Positions 1-7,989 of a stretch of 17,718 nt of DNA are shown here, one piece after another. Below the pieces are notes generated by a model, which saw nothing but the letters and a program-made list of their open reading frames with translations, was not told the DNA's origin and did not search any database. Position 1 is the stretch's first letter, and each line of letters begins with the position of its first letter. This stretch comes from Euperipatoides rowelli (Eukaryota; Onychophora; Udeonychophora; Euonychophora; Peripatopsidae): assembly GCA_003024985.2 (NCBI GenBank), contig PXIH01S0068572.1; one strand, given 5' to 3'. Position numbers and translations under genes: made by a program.

Positions 1-959
1 TTCTGAATATACACACAAACAAACTTTCTGAATAATATTGATTTATTAGTGTAAACTATTTGCTGTTGACAGTAAACTTCTATGCTATATACCATTATAG
101 ATCTTAGAAATGAAATATTTATAATCCAATTACTTATAGCCTATTATATTCTTTTTTTTTTAACTTTCCCTTTAGATATTGAAAAATGAGAAGCTTGTTT
201 TTACCACCCTTTTGATTTTCTATAATGAAAAAATGTTAAATCCCAAAGGACACGTGAGCAGACAAAGTGGCAACAAAACCATCCAGTTACTACTATAAAG
301 GGATTCAATTAATAAAACAGGGTAATTTGTAAAAGTTCTAAATCATGTAACTTTTTATTAGGAAAAAAAAACAATCTATCTATGACCAGAGTACATGTTA
401 ACTTCATTTTAAAAGTGAATTGGGAATTCAAATATAATCCCAGAGAGTAAGAAAATAGATTAAATAAAGCATTTAAAAATTAATTTCATTTTTTTTTTAA
501 AGGTGGGAAAATATAAAAACTAATTTTTAGGTGCAGAAAGTAATTGAATACAATAATTGTCTAATGATTTTTTTAAAAAAAAAAATTCATTTCTAATATC
601 TTTTAGCTGTTCAAAATTAGAAACAAAATTGAAAAAGATATTATAATTAGAGATAGTTATTTTTATCATTTATTATAAAATGATATTAAATGTTAAATTA
701 TATGTAGGTAATTTTTGTTAGGGAGTGAATAAAAAAAAATTAAATTTTCTATTTTACTTAAATTAAGTGAAATGTCAAATCATTCACATCTAAAATCATC
801 ACATTTGAAAAATTAATGAGTTAAATTTGAATAATATTGAATAATTTGGCTTTAAAGGTCAATTGAAAGTCTTATTATTTTATTTATTTTTAAAGACAAT
901 TATTAAAAAAAATACAACCATGAAAAAAAAATGTTATTTAACAAATCAATTCTTTTTAA
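1..959. other. AT-rich DNA without a recognisable gene
   Basis: This stretch is very AT-rich, with many runs of A or T, and has stop codons in all frames at short intervals. I see no conserved protein motif, no RNA gene and no clear terminal repeats. Confidence 0.6.
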
Positions 960-1090
960 ATCTTGTTCTGTGGCTCCGCCCACTTTAAACAATATTGCCT
1001 ATATTAAATGCATGGTGGCGCTATTTTGACACATAATATTTTTGAAACAATAGCTTTACTATACTTTGTGGCTGTTGAAAACTCTTCAAC

Positions 1091-1250
1091 ATGTCTTACT
1101 GTTGTGCCTTAAATTGTTCAAATCCTGTATATCCCTACAGTATACCATTATTAAAATTCCCCAAATACATAAAAAAGTGATGACTGTTTGATTTGCAACA
1201 GTTAAGAGAAAAGGATTACAATCAAATCAAATTAGCTGTTCCTTAGCAAA
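1091..1250 (+). pseudogene. Possible THAP-like zinc-finger N-terminal exon, broken
   Basis: An ATG at 1091 opens 29 codons beginning MSYCCALNCSN and continuing to a KFPKYIKK segment. This resembles the start of a THAP domain, a DNA-binding zinc finger with an N-terminal Cys-rich stretch followed by an FP motif, found in host factors and in several transposases. Two consecutive TGA codons at 1178-1183 stop it. The same frame then continues with LFDLQQLREKDYNQ up to a further stop codon at 1232-1234. The first TGA lies where THAP domains usually carry a Trp, so a TGG to TGA change is plausible. Upstream, 968-1020 is locally richer in GC (CTCCGCCC, ATGGTGGCGCTATTTT) and could be an old promoter. 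The hAT element begins at 1268, so anything further downstream in this reading is cut off. The identification rests on short motif similarity only. Confidence 0.35.
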
Positions 1251-1259
1251 TTACCTTTG

Positions 1260-1267
1260 ATTTATAT
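1260..1267. repeat. Left 8-bp target-site duplication of the hAT-type element
   Basis: ATTTATAT lies immediately left of the terminal repeat and is repeated exactly at 3806-3813. It fits the hAT target preference nTnnnnAn (T at position 2, A at position 7). Confidence 0.85.
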
Positions 1268-1380
1268 TAGTGATGCACCAAGTACTCAGCAATTACCTGG
1301 TACCCGGCCTACCCGGCTAAATTTCCAGTACTCGGCAATTACCCGGAATCAGAAAAAAGCATAGGAACCAATGGTCGAGT
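1268..1380 (+). repeat. Left terminal and subterminal repeats of the hAT-type element
   Basis: The TIR is followed by two direct copies of one 20-mer: AGTACTCAGCAATTACCTGG at 1281-1300 and AGTACTCGGCAATTACCCGG at 1327-1346. A partial copy, GGTCGAGTACC, is at 1373-1383. Subterminal motif arrays like this are usual transposase-binding sites in hAT elements. That role here is inferred. Confidence 0.7.
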
Positions 1381-1519
1381 ACCAAAAGTTACCTTTCTAA
1401 GATTCTTTCATGTTTTGTTTTTTTTAATTATTTCTATTTAAAAATATATATACAGTGTATATTAAACCCTACTAGGTTTTTAATTCATCTATGAATATGA
1501 AAATTTAATAAAATATCCG

Positions 1520-1534
1520 ATAAAATGAATGCTA
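1520..1534. repeat. 15-bp target-site duplication, 5' copy, of the nested LINE
   Basis: ATAAAATGAATGCTA at 1520-1534 recurs exactly at 2476-2490, immediately after the A-rich tail of the LINE fragment. Confidence 0.8.
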
Positions 1535-2475
1535 TACCCATTTCCAAGGTAATTGTTACTTCCAATTAATAAAGGTGGCTTAGGCCTTCATGATCTTGAT
1601 GAGATTTGCAATATTATCAGAGCAAATGGCTGTCTAACCTTTGGTGAATTAAGGGAAAGAATTCTTAGATATGCAGAGGTGGAGCCACGGATACTCCACC
1701 CCTAAATATTGTTCGTTCGCACCCCTTTTTTTTAATTTTGGAGGCCTATGCTAATGTTTCTGACACATTGGATCAAGCAATTACTAACAAAATTAAATAT
1801 AAATTGTATTATAATATCGTCACAGATGATATACAGCCTACAGGTGAAGTAAAGCTCATTCATTTTCTTATTAAGCATTTGGTGCATTTGAAGTATGCTC
1901 CAAATATTTGTGATTTTATTTTCAAAACATTTCATAGGATACATAAGACCAGGGACCAGGCATTTCATGGTAATGAAATATGGTTTAAACTTGGATAAAA
2001 CATGCCCTTTTTGTGGAATGATAGAGGATGATGAGCATATTTCTTTTTGTATGTAAGTATTTTACTCAATTTAGAAGTAAAATTCACTTTATAACAGATT
2101 GGAATCGCCAAAATAATAATTTATTAGCTACTGGATTATTTCTTCTAAGGTACAGGGGTTTTATTAATGTTATGATTTATAGTTTATTTTATGTTTGGAA
2201 AATTAGAAATGCGAGAATTTTTAAGGACATGAGGTTAAGGCCATGGCCATACTTTATAGGAGAAATGAAAAATATTTTCTCCCAAGATTGTCAAAATCTA
2301 GAATTGGTTGTTATGGAAGAAAAATGGAAAAATCCAGTAGCCCTGTATTTTTTTAAAAAAATGTATAGATAATAACATAAATGATTTGTAATTACTAAGA
2401 TATTTCATTGAATGTTTTGTATTGATTTGGAAAAAAAAATTATCTTTAGGGAGTAAATCCCTTAGATTAAAAAAA
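1535..2475 (+). mobile_element. 5'-truncated LINE (non-LTR retrotransposon) fragment nested in the hAT element
   Basis: A perfect 15-bp duplication bounds this 941-bp insertion. It ends in a hairpin-containing 3' UTR (AGGGAGTAAATCCCT near 2448-2462) and an A-rich tail. That structure is the signature of target-primed reverse transcription: a 5' truncation, coding sequence for the C-terminal part of a polyprotein, a short 3' UTR, a tail and a target duplication. The fragment must be younger than the hAT element around it. Confidence 0.8.
1565..2372 (+). pseudogene. C-terminal part of a LINE ORF2 polyprotein (post-RT region with CCHC-like zinc motif), broken
   Basis: Three reading-frame blocks follow each other. 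The first (1565-1700) contains INKGGLGLHDLDEICNIIRA. The second (1738-1998) includes KLYYNIVTDDIQPTGEVKL and HKTRDQAFHGNEIWFKL. The third runs from about 1998 to the TAA at 2370-2372. At 1999-2050 one frame gives CPFCG, then DDEHISFC, a C-x2-C-x7-H-x3-C motif like the zinc knuckle after the reverse transcriptase in L1/Tx1-type elements (zf-RVT). The final block has YSLFYVWKIRNARIFKD, typical of the same region. Frame changes lie near 1676-1737 and near 2045, so no single protein can be made. The polymerase domain itself is absent. An L1/Tx1-like clade is likely but not certain. Confidence 0.7.
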
Positions 2476-2490
2476 ATAAAATGAATGCTA
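2476..2490. repeat. 15-bp target-site duplication, 3' copy, of the nested LINE
   Basis: ATAAAATGAATGCTA here is an exact copy of 1520-1534 and follows a run of A residues at the LINE tail. Confidence 0.8.
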
Positions 2491-3082
2491 AAATTATTTT
2501 TCATCCTATTTTTTTTATTTTAAAAGACAACACAGCGAAATCATTCGACATTCAAAATAATTGAAAAAGCACATGACCTAAAAATCATTTATTTATAAGA
2601 CTAAGAAAAAAATAAACAAAACTTTTCTTCTATTGCTGAACTTTTTAATTTTAAAACCAAGTTTAAAAACTTACAATTAAAAGTTCAATAATGATGGAGA
2701 AATAATAGCTTTTCAGCATTTCAAGAAAGTAACATTTATTCATCTATTCGTAGTACAGTATAATGCTTTTAACAACTTGCTATTAAATTCAAATCACTCA
2801 TTTTAAGAACATAACATAGTTTGCCTTTGTTAAGAATCATCATTAGACTTCAGAGGCTTTTCATTTCTTTAAACAGAGGAGTAAATAATAATCTATATAT
2901 TAATACGTGAAGGGAAAACTTTGGATCCCTTTTTAAGCATATTGGGTGCACGGAGGAGTGTGAGCTTTGGCAGAGTTAAAGTTTATTATGGAGAGGGAGT
3001 GCAATGAGCTAAAATTTAGAAAAAAAATTAAAACATTCATTGTTTAGCGTTGTGGCGGCTTTTTACAAAGGAAATTTTCTTA

Positions 3083-3101
3083 TTGGTCGAATTTCGACCA
3101 A
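3083..3101. repeat. Perfect palindrome TTGGTCGAA-T-TTCGACCAA
   Basis: Two 9-bp arms are separated by one base, in the less AT-rich part of the hAT interior. It could be a protein-binding dyad. No function can be assigned. Confidence 0.6.
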
Positions 3102-3613
3102 CACTGAATTACTAGTTATAATATTAGGCCAGTCATAGACGTAACATACTCAGGTCAAAAGTTGAATCTAGATTAAGTTTAGCTCAGTAGTGTGATTACG
3201 GATAAATTCCATAACTTCACGTTATTGAAATATTGTTGGCAAGCAGCACAAACACAAAAACAAAGCACAAACTGAGTATGCCTAAAGATTGCACAAACTA
3301 TCCCTCAACATCTTTAAAAATCAATCGAGACTTCAACCTCAGTATACTGTGTACTAGATGGCTCAAACTGAACAAGCATATTTTTTATTAATAGACAACT
3401 GTTAAAAGGAAAAGGGGCAAATCTTTTTTTTTTTTTAATCTCTAGCGAATTACATTTATTATATTTGCTAGCTATTGAATGATTTTGCTATTATTATTAT
3501 TAGAAATAGTAATATTGTTTTGTTTTATAATATATTTTACAAACAATAAGTAATCTTTTACGTGTATCCTAGTGTCCTTTATATATAAAATAAAATATTA
3601 TACAGTAATATAT

Positions 3614-3631
3614 ATACAGTATATACTGTAT
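3614..3631. repeat. 18-bp perfect palindrome containing TACAGTATATACTGTA
   Basis: The 18 bases are identical to their reverse complement. Related ATACAGT words occur near 1450, 4311 and 5647. Confidence 0.6.
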
Positions 3632-3711
3632 GTAATTAATGCATTGAAAAATTTAAACTTTTTTCATTTACTCTTCAGTAATTTAAAAACCCCATTAGAA
3701 AAAAATAAAAT

Positions 3712-3805
3712 TACTTGGCCGAGTACCCGGTACCTGGCCGAGTATTTTTTAAATTTTTACAGGATACTCGGTACCTGGCATTTTTTAGGACTCAGTGCAT
3801 CACTA
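3712..3805 (-). repeat. Right terminal and subterminal repeats of the hAT-type element
   Basis: Read on the minus strand from 3805, the end gives TAGTGATGCACTGAGTCC, followed by CCAGGTACCGAGTATCC and CTCGGCCAGGTACCGGG. These mirror the left end, including the GC-richer subterminal motif. Confidence 0.75.
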
Positions 3806-3813
3806 ATTTATAT
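3806..3813. repeat. Right 8-bp target-site duplication of the hAT-type element
   Basis: ATTTATAT here is identical to 1260-1267. Confidence 0.85.
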
Positions 3814-4582
3814 ACTCTAATCTAAACAAAACATCACTAAAATAATGAATAAATTAGGCTATTACTAACAGATTAGTGGATTCCTTGTAACGTAAGTTGG
3901 CCTACTTATTTTGTTTTCAGAAAAGAAAGAAATTATAACTAGTTTTATTTCTTTTATTTAAGGAAAACATTTTTATTTATGTGCATATTGTTTTTGTTTT
4001 TTTGTAAATTATCATTTTTAAGCAGAAATTTGAAATTTATTTTGGCTAAATTGTTTTCGGCAAATAAATATGCTAGATTTGCATTTAGTAATCATTAAAA
4101 GGTGTGAAAGCATGCAGAATAAAAAACATCTGGTCGAGTTAACACACTCTGCATGTTTAAAAAAATGACTATGCATACTAGCAGATATAATGCTATTTTA
4201 ACGCCTCCTATTAACAAATTGTGTAGAATAACCAGTTTGAATTATGCAGTAACTTTCACTGGAACTTCTAGATCAAATTACTAATGAATGTTATAGTTTA
4301 AATAAAATTATATACAGTACATTACTTTGAAAATTTTAAACACATATAAAACTGTGATATGAAAATCGATATCAAGACAGATATTTAAGTAAAACAAAAT
4401 TGAAATTCTAATTGGTTAATTAGCAGCGATCAAGAATAAGTATTTAGCTGTGGTTATTTATGCTTTATTTATTTATTTTTACAAATAGTGGGACCTTCTC
4501 CAGAAAGTGCTGTTTTGGTCACTTGATTATGATAATATAAAAAACAAAACAAACAAAAATTAATCATTATCATCTATTATAG
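3814..4582. other. AT-rich DNA without a recognisable gene
   Basis: I see only a short inverted repeat (CATGCAGA near 4113 and TCTGCATG near 4148) and no coding signal. Confidence 0.5.
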
Positions 4583-4788
4583 CAGTGATGTCCAACACAG
4601 TTGCCACTCGCCACATGTGGTGAGTGGGTTATGTGCTTGTGGCGAATGTGGCATTNAGGCAACAAGAAGCAACTGGTATATAAAAAATTATTATAAAACA
4701 TGTTTTTTTTAATTTCTTTTAATGTGGCGAATGAAAATTTCTAAAATGACGTTTGTGGCTACAATCGAATTTCTATTGGACACCGCTG
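4583..4788. mobile_element. Small hAT-like MITE (206 bp)
   Basis: The left end is CAGTGATGTCCAAC and the right end on the opposite strand is CAGCGGTGTCCAAT. The form CAGNGGTGTCCAA is typical of hAT (Charlie-like) termini. Inside the left end lies a palindromic segment, CCACTCGCCACATGTGGTGAGTGG with one unpaired position, and a TGTGGCGAATG motif occurs near both ends. The flanks TATTATAG and ATCTATAG match at only five of eight positions, so the target duplication is degraded or the ends are slightly misplaced. It has no coding capacity. Confidence 0.6.
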
Positions 4789-4802
4789 ATCTATAGTGTT
4801 TA

Positions 4803-4984
4803 CTACTTTTGGTACATAATATCACCAAGTGTGAAATCTGTATTTGCATACCGTTCGTGTTCTTCCAATATAGCAGGGACAATATCATATGATACCAATT
4901 TGCTATCTTTATCAACTAAAGACTCAAAATAATGTGGAAAAATTGTTTAAATACTTGTAAAGAATCATCATCAAATTCATCCAT
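4803..4984 (-). pseudogene. Short broken ORF of about 60 codons, unknown family
   Basis: An ATG at 4984-4982 starts MDEFDDDSLQVFKQFF. After a one-base frame change near 4930 a clean reading continues through HYFESLVDKDSKLVSYDIV and LEEHERYANTDFTLGDIMYQ to a TAG at 4805-4803. The amino-acid mix, acidic with aromatic residues and rich in Asp and Glu, is unlike a chance translation of this AT-rich DNA, so I think it was once coding. I do not recognise the family. It could be a first exon or the start of a mobile-element ORF. The stop lies 15 bp from the MITE end, so the insertion may have removed downstream sequence. No splice donor is evident before the stop. Confidence 0.35.
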
Positions 4985-5370
4985 TGTGCAATATTATGAT
5001 CCAATTTGTTTTTATAAAAAAAAATCATAAACTTTACTACAAGTGGAAATCACTCTACTTAGAGCATAAATGCTGGGATACTATTTCGCTATGAAGCAAA
5101 AAAAAATTGGAATACTTTTTTTTTTGTAATCTGAGAAGGACAGGAATATTTTAATTTTGTCTTTAAATAATTTATTTTTAATGCATTTCTTTAATTTNAA
5201 CATTCTTGTACATAAGAAGTCTGTAATAATGAGAATCCATTTTGTCTAACATCTTTAAGAACAGGCAATTATTTAGAGCATGTGAAGATATAAAGTTCAC
5301 AATTTTAGTTACCACCGAGGTGCATACTTGCTTTCAGGTACAATGCTTCCTGATGTAAAATGCAGCAGAA
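4985..5370. other. AT-rich DNA without a recognisable gene
   Basis: No coding, RNA or repeat signal is recognised. There is an ambiguous base at 5198. Confidence 0.45.
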
Positions 5371-5510
5371 TTGGACAATTGGATGGCATCAGTTGTCACA
5401 GACACAATTTCCTATGTATTACATACGTTATGGGTTCATATGGTGTGGCACCCCCAAATCGTGTTTGTGTGTCACATGATGACACATGTGTCATTGGTTC
5501 GCCAACACTG
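5371..5510 (-). mobile_element. One end of a hAT-like MITE (left boundary unclear)
   Basis: Read on the minus strand from 5510, the sequence begins CAGTGTTGGCGAACCAATG, followed by the perfect palindrome TGACACATGTGTCA (5480-5493) and GTGACACACAAACACG. CAGTGTTGGCGAACC followed by mirrored CAC/GTG words is a form I know from widespread invertebrate hAT-like MITEs. The flank beyond the end is CTCTATAT, which fits nTnnnnAn. No matching second terminus was found upstream, so the element is probably truncated. The forward ORFs across it are not real genes. Confidence 0.5.
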
Positions 5511-5646
5511 CTCTATATTAAACGTTTATTTATACACCAGAGGATCAATCTAGTTGTAGTTTGGTTTCTAAATTATGCAAATTAAACCAAAAAGACTCAA
5601 ATCGAGATATAAAAAATTGAAATTTATATCTCAGTTCCTGTCCTAC

Positions 5647-5672
5647 ATACAGTATCTTTTTTTATACTGTAT
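5647..5672. repeat. Short hairpin: ATACAGTAT / ATACTGTAT with T-rich loop
   Basis: The arms are 9 bp and the 8-base loop is pyrimidine-only. This may be a chance structure in AT-rich DNA. Confidence 0.5.
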
Positions 5673-5679
5673 AAAAGAA

Positions 5680-6105
5680 ACAAACTTTTCTTTTTCCAAC
5701 CATTTTTACATATAACAGTAAAGAAAAAGAAAGATTTCATTTTTGGAAGAAGTGAAAATTGAGGCCAGATTAATTAAAGAGAAGTTGATTAAAAACAGCT
5801 GAGTAAAACATTTTAAAATTCCAATAAAATAAATAGTTTTCTTAGCATAATGAATAAATAGAATATTAAATTAAAAACTAATTAAACATAATTATGTTTA
5901 TTAGTATTTTTAAGAAATGTTAGCCTACAGGATTTTTAAATCTTTTCTTTTCTTATTTTTAAATTTAAACTATTTAATATGATTTAAAGTGGTTTATCAA
6001 TGCCTATTTCTACTTCATTGATTTATATGTATTTTTGTAAAAATATGCTTGTTTAATTAATCAATTTGTTATATTAGGCCCATAAATACATCAAAATTCC
6101 ACTTT
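5680..6105. other. AT-rich DNA without a recognisable gene
   Basis: No coding or RNA signal is recognised. Confidence 0.5.
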
Positions 6106-6106
6106 T

Positions 6107-6178
6107 ATGCAAATTTGTAGCAAATTTGTAGCATATCAAGGGTTGGTAATTTGTAGCAAATTTCCAACCCTTGATATG
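6107..6178. repeat. Tandem GCAAATTTGTA units followed by a 21-bp-arm hairpin
   Basis: GCAAATTTGTA occurs twice in tandem just before the hairpin. The arms at 6132-6152 and 6158-6178 pair in 20 of 21 positions, with CATATCAAGGGTTGG opposite CCAACCCTTGATATG, around a GTAGC loop. Outside, AAATTTGT on the left is again mirrored by ACAAATTT on the right, with a two-base offset. Confidence 0.8.
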
Positions 6179-6275
6179 ACAAATTTTGGCAGAAAAATCT
6201 CACGCCGACTCCAGTATTAGTATTAGTGATTGACTGGTTGTCAGACCAGAATAGGGGCTGTTTTCTTTATAGACC

Positions 6276-6324
6276 TTTATTTATTTTTATTTGCAGTCGG
6301 TGACTGCAAATAAAAATAAATAAA
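6276..6324. repeat. Perfect 23-bp-arm hairpin with 3-base loop
   Basis: The arm at 6276-6298 (ending TTTGCAGTC) and the arm at 6302-6324 (starting GACTGCAAA) are exact reverse complements around GGT. It is only 97 bp from the previous hairpin. Confidence 0.85.
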
Positions 6325-6329
6325 TAAAG

Positions 6330-6950
6330 CATCGAATCAGGCTGAAAGTCAACCTTTAACAGATTTTATTTGCACTAAAAAATATAATCTCTAAGAATGT
6401 TTAAGAAATATTATTAAAAACTTTGGAAATAATAGTTAACATTTTGTTCTCATGGTGTCAAAAGCAGCCTTCCAGCCTTCTGGTAATTTGAGGTTTTTTT
6501 TTCTTCTTAAAATTGATTTCAACTTCAACTCCAAGAATTATCTCAAAATTTTATGGATTTTATAATGATGTGAAAGGAAAGTAATTTTTTCTCTGTTCTT
6601 TTTTTTTTCTTCTTCAAAACTTAAAGTAATTTGCTATTTTTCTAAACAATAACGTTACTAGCGCGTCAGTGGTCTGAATCCCAGATATGCATTTACACCC
6701 CAACTAGATTTTATCCTTTGGCTATGTCAGCTCAGCTGTGGATCTTATTTTTTTTAACAACATAGAAACTTGCAAATTTTTATATGTTTCAGTTTAAATT
6801 TTCAAAATTGATTAATTAAACAAATATTTTTAGGTAAGACTAAATATAAATCAATTAAAAAAACAAAACATTGATAAACCACTTTAAGCAGTGTGTTTTA
6901 GTTTACTGTATAGTCCAATATTAGGAGTTAAATTTATTTATTAAGTTTTA
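6330..6950. other. AT-rich DNA without a recognisable gene
   Basis: The only notable part is 6658-6715, which is locally less AT-rich (GCGCGTCAGTGGTCTGAATCCC at its core) and loosely recalls tRNA-derived SINE promoter words. That is too weak to call. Confidence 0.45.
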
Positions 6951-7029
6951 CAATAGGGTTTCCAGTTGACCTGGTTTTCCGGATTGTCTCAATTTTTTGC
7001 CTCAAATAAGAGGTTTCGGGACTGCCAAA

Positions 7030-7592
7030 TATCCCGATTTATCATAATTTAATAGAATAAGAATTACAATTTACAGTAAAATCTAACATAAGATCAGAAC
7101 ATGTGGCCCATGTACTAATGAAAGGAAAAATCCTGTTTGCAATAAATTTGATAACTCATGATGCACATATTGTAATATAAATTATTAATGAAGTGTAAAC
7201 TTTATTCACTGAAAATATTGAATTATACAAGATATAGAAACATTCAGAAGAATGGAAAATATTCAATTGAAACAAGGACAGACATACTCCTTATTTTAAA
7301 AAAAATAATAGGTTGCCATTCATAACCATGATTGTTTTGAGTCTAAAATGTTGCAATTCACATACCTAAGAAAGACAGATACACGTATTATATAGATAAA
7401 TGTTAAATTCTTACTTCATTAATTGCACAAATGCTTAATTTAAAATGAATAAAACTTAAGTACTAATCTGTTTCTGTATAACGAACAATAATGTAAAGTT
7501 GTTAAAACCTTTTTAAATAAGGTAACCAAGAAAATTTTTAGTAGAAAGTATGGTTATAAAACTTATTTCCATATTCATGGATCTCATAAGAC
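7030..7592. other. AT-rich DNA without a recognisable gene
   Basis: A slightly GC-richer segment just to the left, 6953-7042 (AGGGTTTCCAGTTGACC ... CGGGACTGCCAAATATCCCG), resembles the terminal part of a hAT-like MITE. No second end was found. The rest is featureless. Confidence 0.4.
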
Positions 7593-7823
7593 CTATTGTG
7601 ATTCTTTTCTTTTGTTTATTATCTTAGAAAGAGAAGGATAGAAATAACTGTATGCTGCTGGCCTTGTAAATTCCCTTGTGTCAAGTCCGAATAAGTTGTC
7701 TAGCACAAGTGAAACAAAACAGTTGGCTACTAATATTATGATTTGGTTATTTACTATTTTCCTATCCAACATACACATATCTATAATCCATAAGACATTA
7801 TTAAGCTGTAAAGTATGAGACAT
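7593..7823 (-). CDS. Uncharacterised 76-codon ORF, doubtful
   Basis: The ORF starts MSHTLQLNNVLWIID, contains LVLDNLFGLDTREFTRP and PAAYSYFYPSLSKI, and ends with a basic KRKESQ tail. The residue mix in the second half is more protein-like than expected from 70% AT sequence, and the length is somewhat unusual for this window. I do not recognise a domain, signal peptide or clear membrane segment. Nothing around it supports expression. It may be a relic of a mobile-element ORF or a chance reading frame. Confidence 0.2.
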   Translation of the reverse strand: MSHTLQLNNVLWIIDMCMLDRKIVNNQIIILVANCFVSLVLDNLFGLDTREFTRPAAYSYFYPSLSKIINKRKESQ

Positions 7824-7989
7824 AGTTTGGTAAGTGTCTGCTTCTCAGTGAGAGCTGCCATGATAAGTTACTTGTGGTTTCATTCCCGAACTGCTTTGTG
7901 AGAACTCATGGTTTATTAAATAACTCTAAAACAATATAACAACTATAATTCCCGAAATATTACATCCCTTTCCAGCCTTAAATAACAAT

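Larger units (their letters stand above)
2491..3700. other. Interior of the hAT-type element, no coding region recognised
   Basis: This stretch is AT-rich with a slightly less AT-rich part at 2930-3350. I see no hAT transposase motifs in either strand. It contains two perfect short palindromes, listed separately. A 37-codon run from ATG at about 3278 has no recognisable features. Confidence 0.5.
1268..3805. mobile_element. Non-autonomous hAT-type DNA transposon (2,538 bp, with a nested LINE)
   Basis: The left end reads TAGTGATGCACCAAGTACTC and the right end, on the opposite strand, TAGTGATGCACTGAGTCC. The first 11 bases are identical. Exact 8-bp copies of ATTTATAT flank the element, and TIRs of the form TAGTGATGCACC are typical of hAT elements. 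Both ends carry repeats of a GC-richer motif (AGTACTCGGCAATTACCCGG and GTACCGGGTACTCGG variants) that stand out from the AT-rich interior. No transposase ORF is visible, so it would have been moved by a related autonomous element. A LINE fragment at 1535-2475 is inserted inside. Without that fragment and one copy of its target duplication, the element is about 1.58 kb. Confidence 0.85.

Noticed and set aside
1674-1702. GGTGGAG ... CTCCACC inverted repeat with CAGAGGTGGAGCC start, possible mini-insertion in the LINE
   Set aside because: No matching second terminus or duplication was found, so I cannot separate it from LINE sequence or a small rearrangement.
2298-2504. 68-codon minus-strand ORF
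   Set aside because: It is antisense to the LINE coding frame and A-rich tail, and Phe-rich from poly-A.
3178-3215. TTTAGCTCAGTAGTG resembling a tRNA A box
   Set aside because: No B box lies at a proper distance and no cloverleaf is possible.
5328-5585. Two overlapping plus-strand ORFs of 85 and 60 codons
   Set aside because: They run across a MITE end with palindromes, and no protein-like motif is present.
6658-6715. tRNA-like words (CGTCAGTGG, GGTCTGAATCCC)
   Set aside because: The A-box and B-box-like words overlap instead of lying about 30-60 bp apart, and no cloverleaf can be formed.
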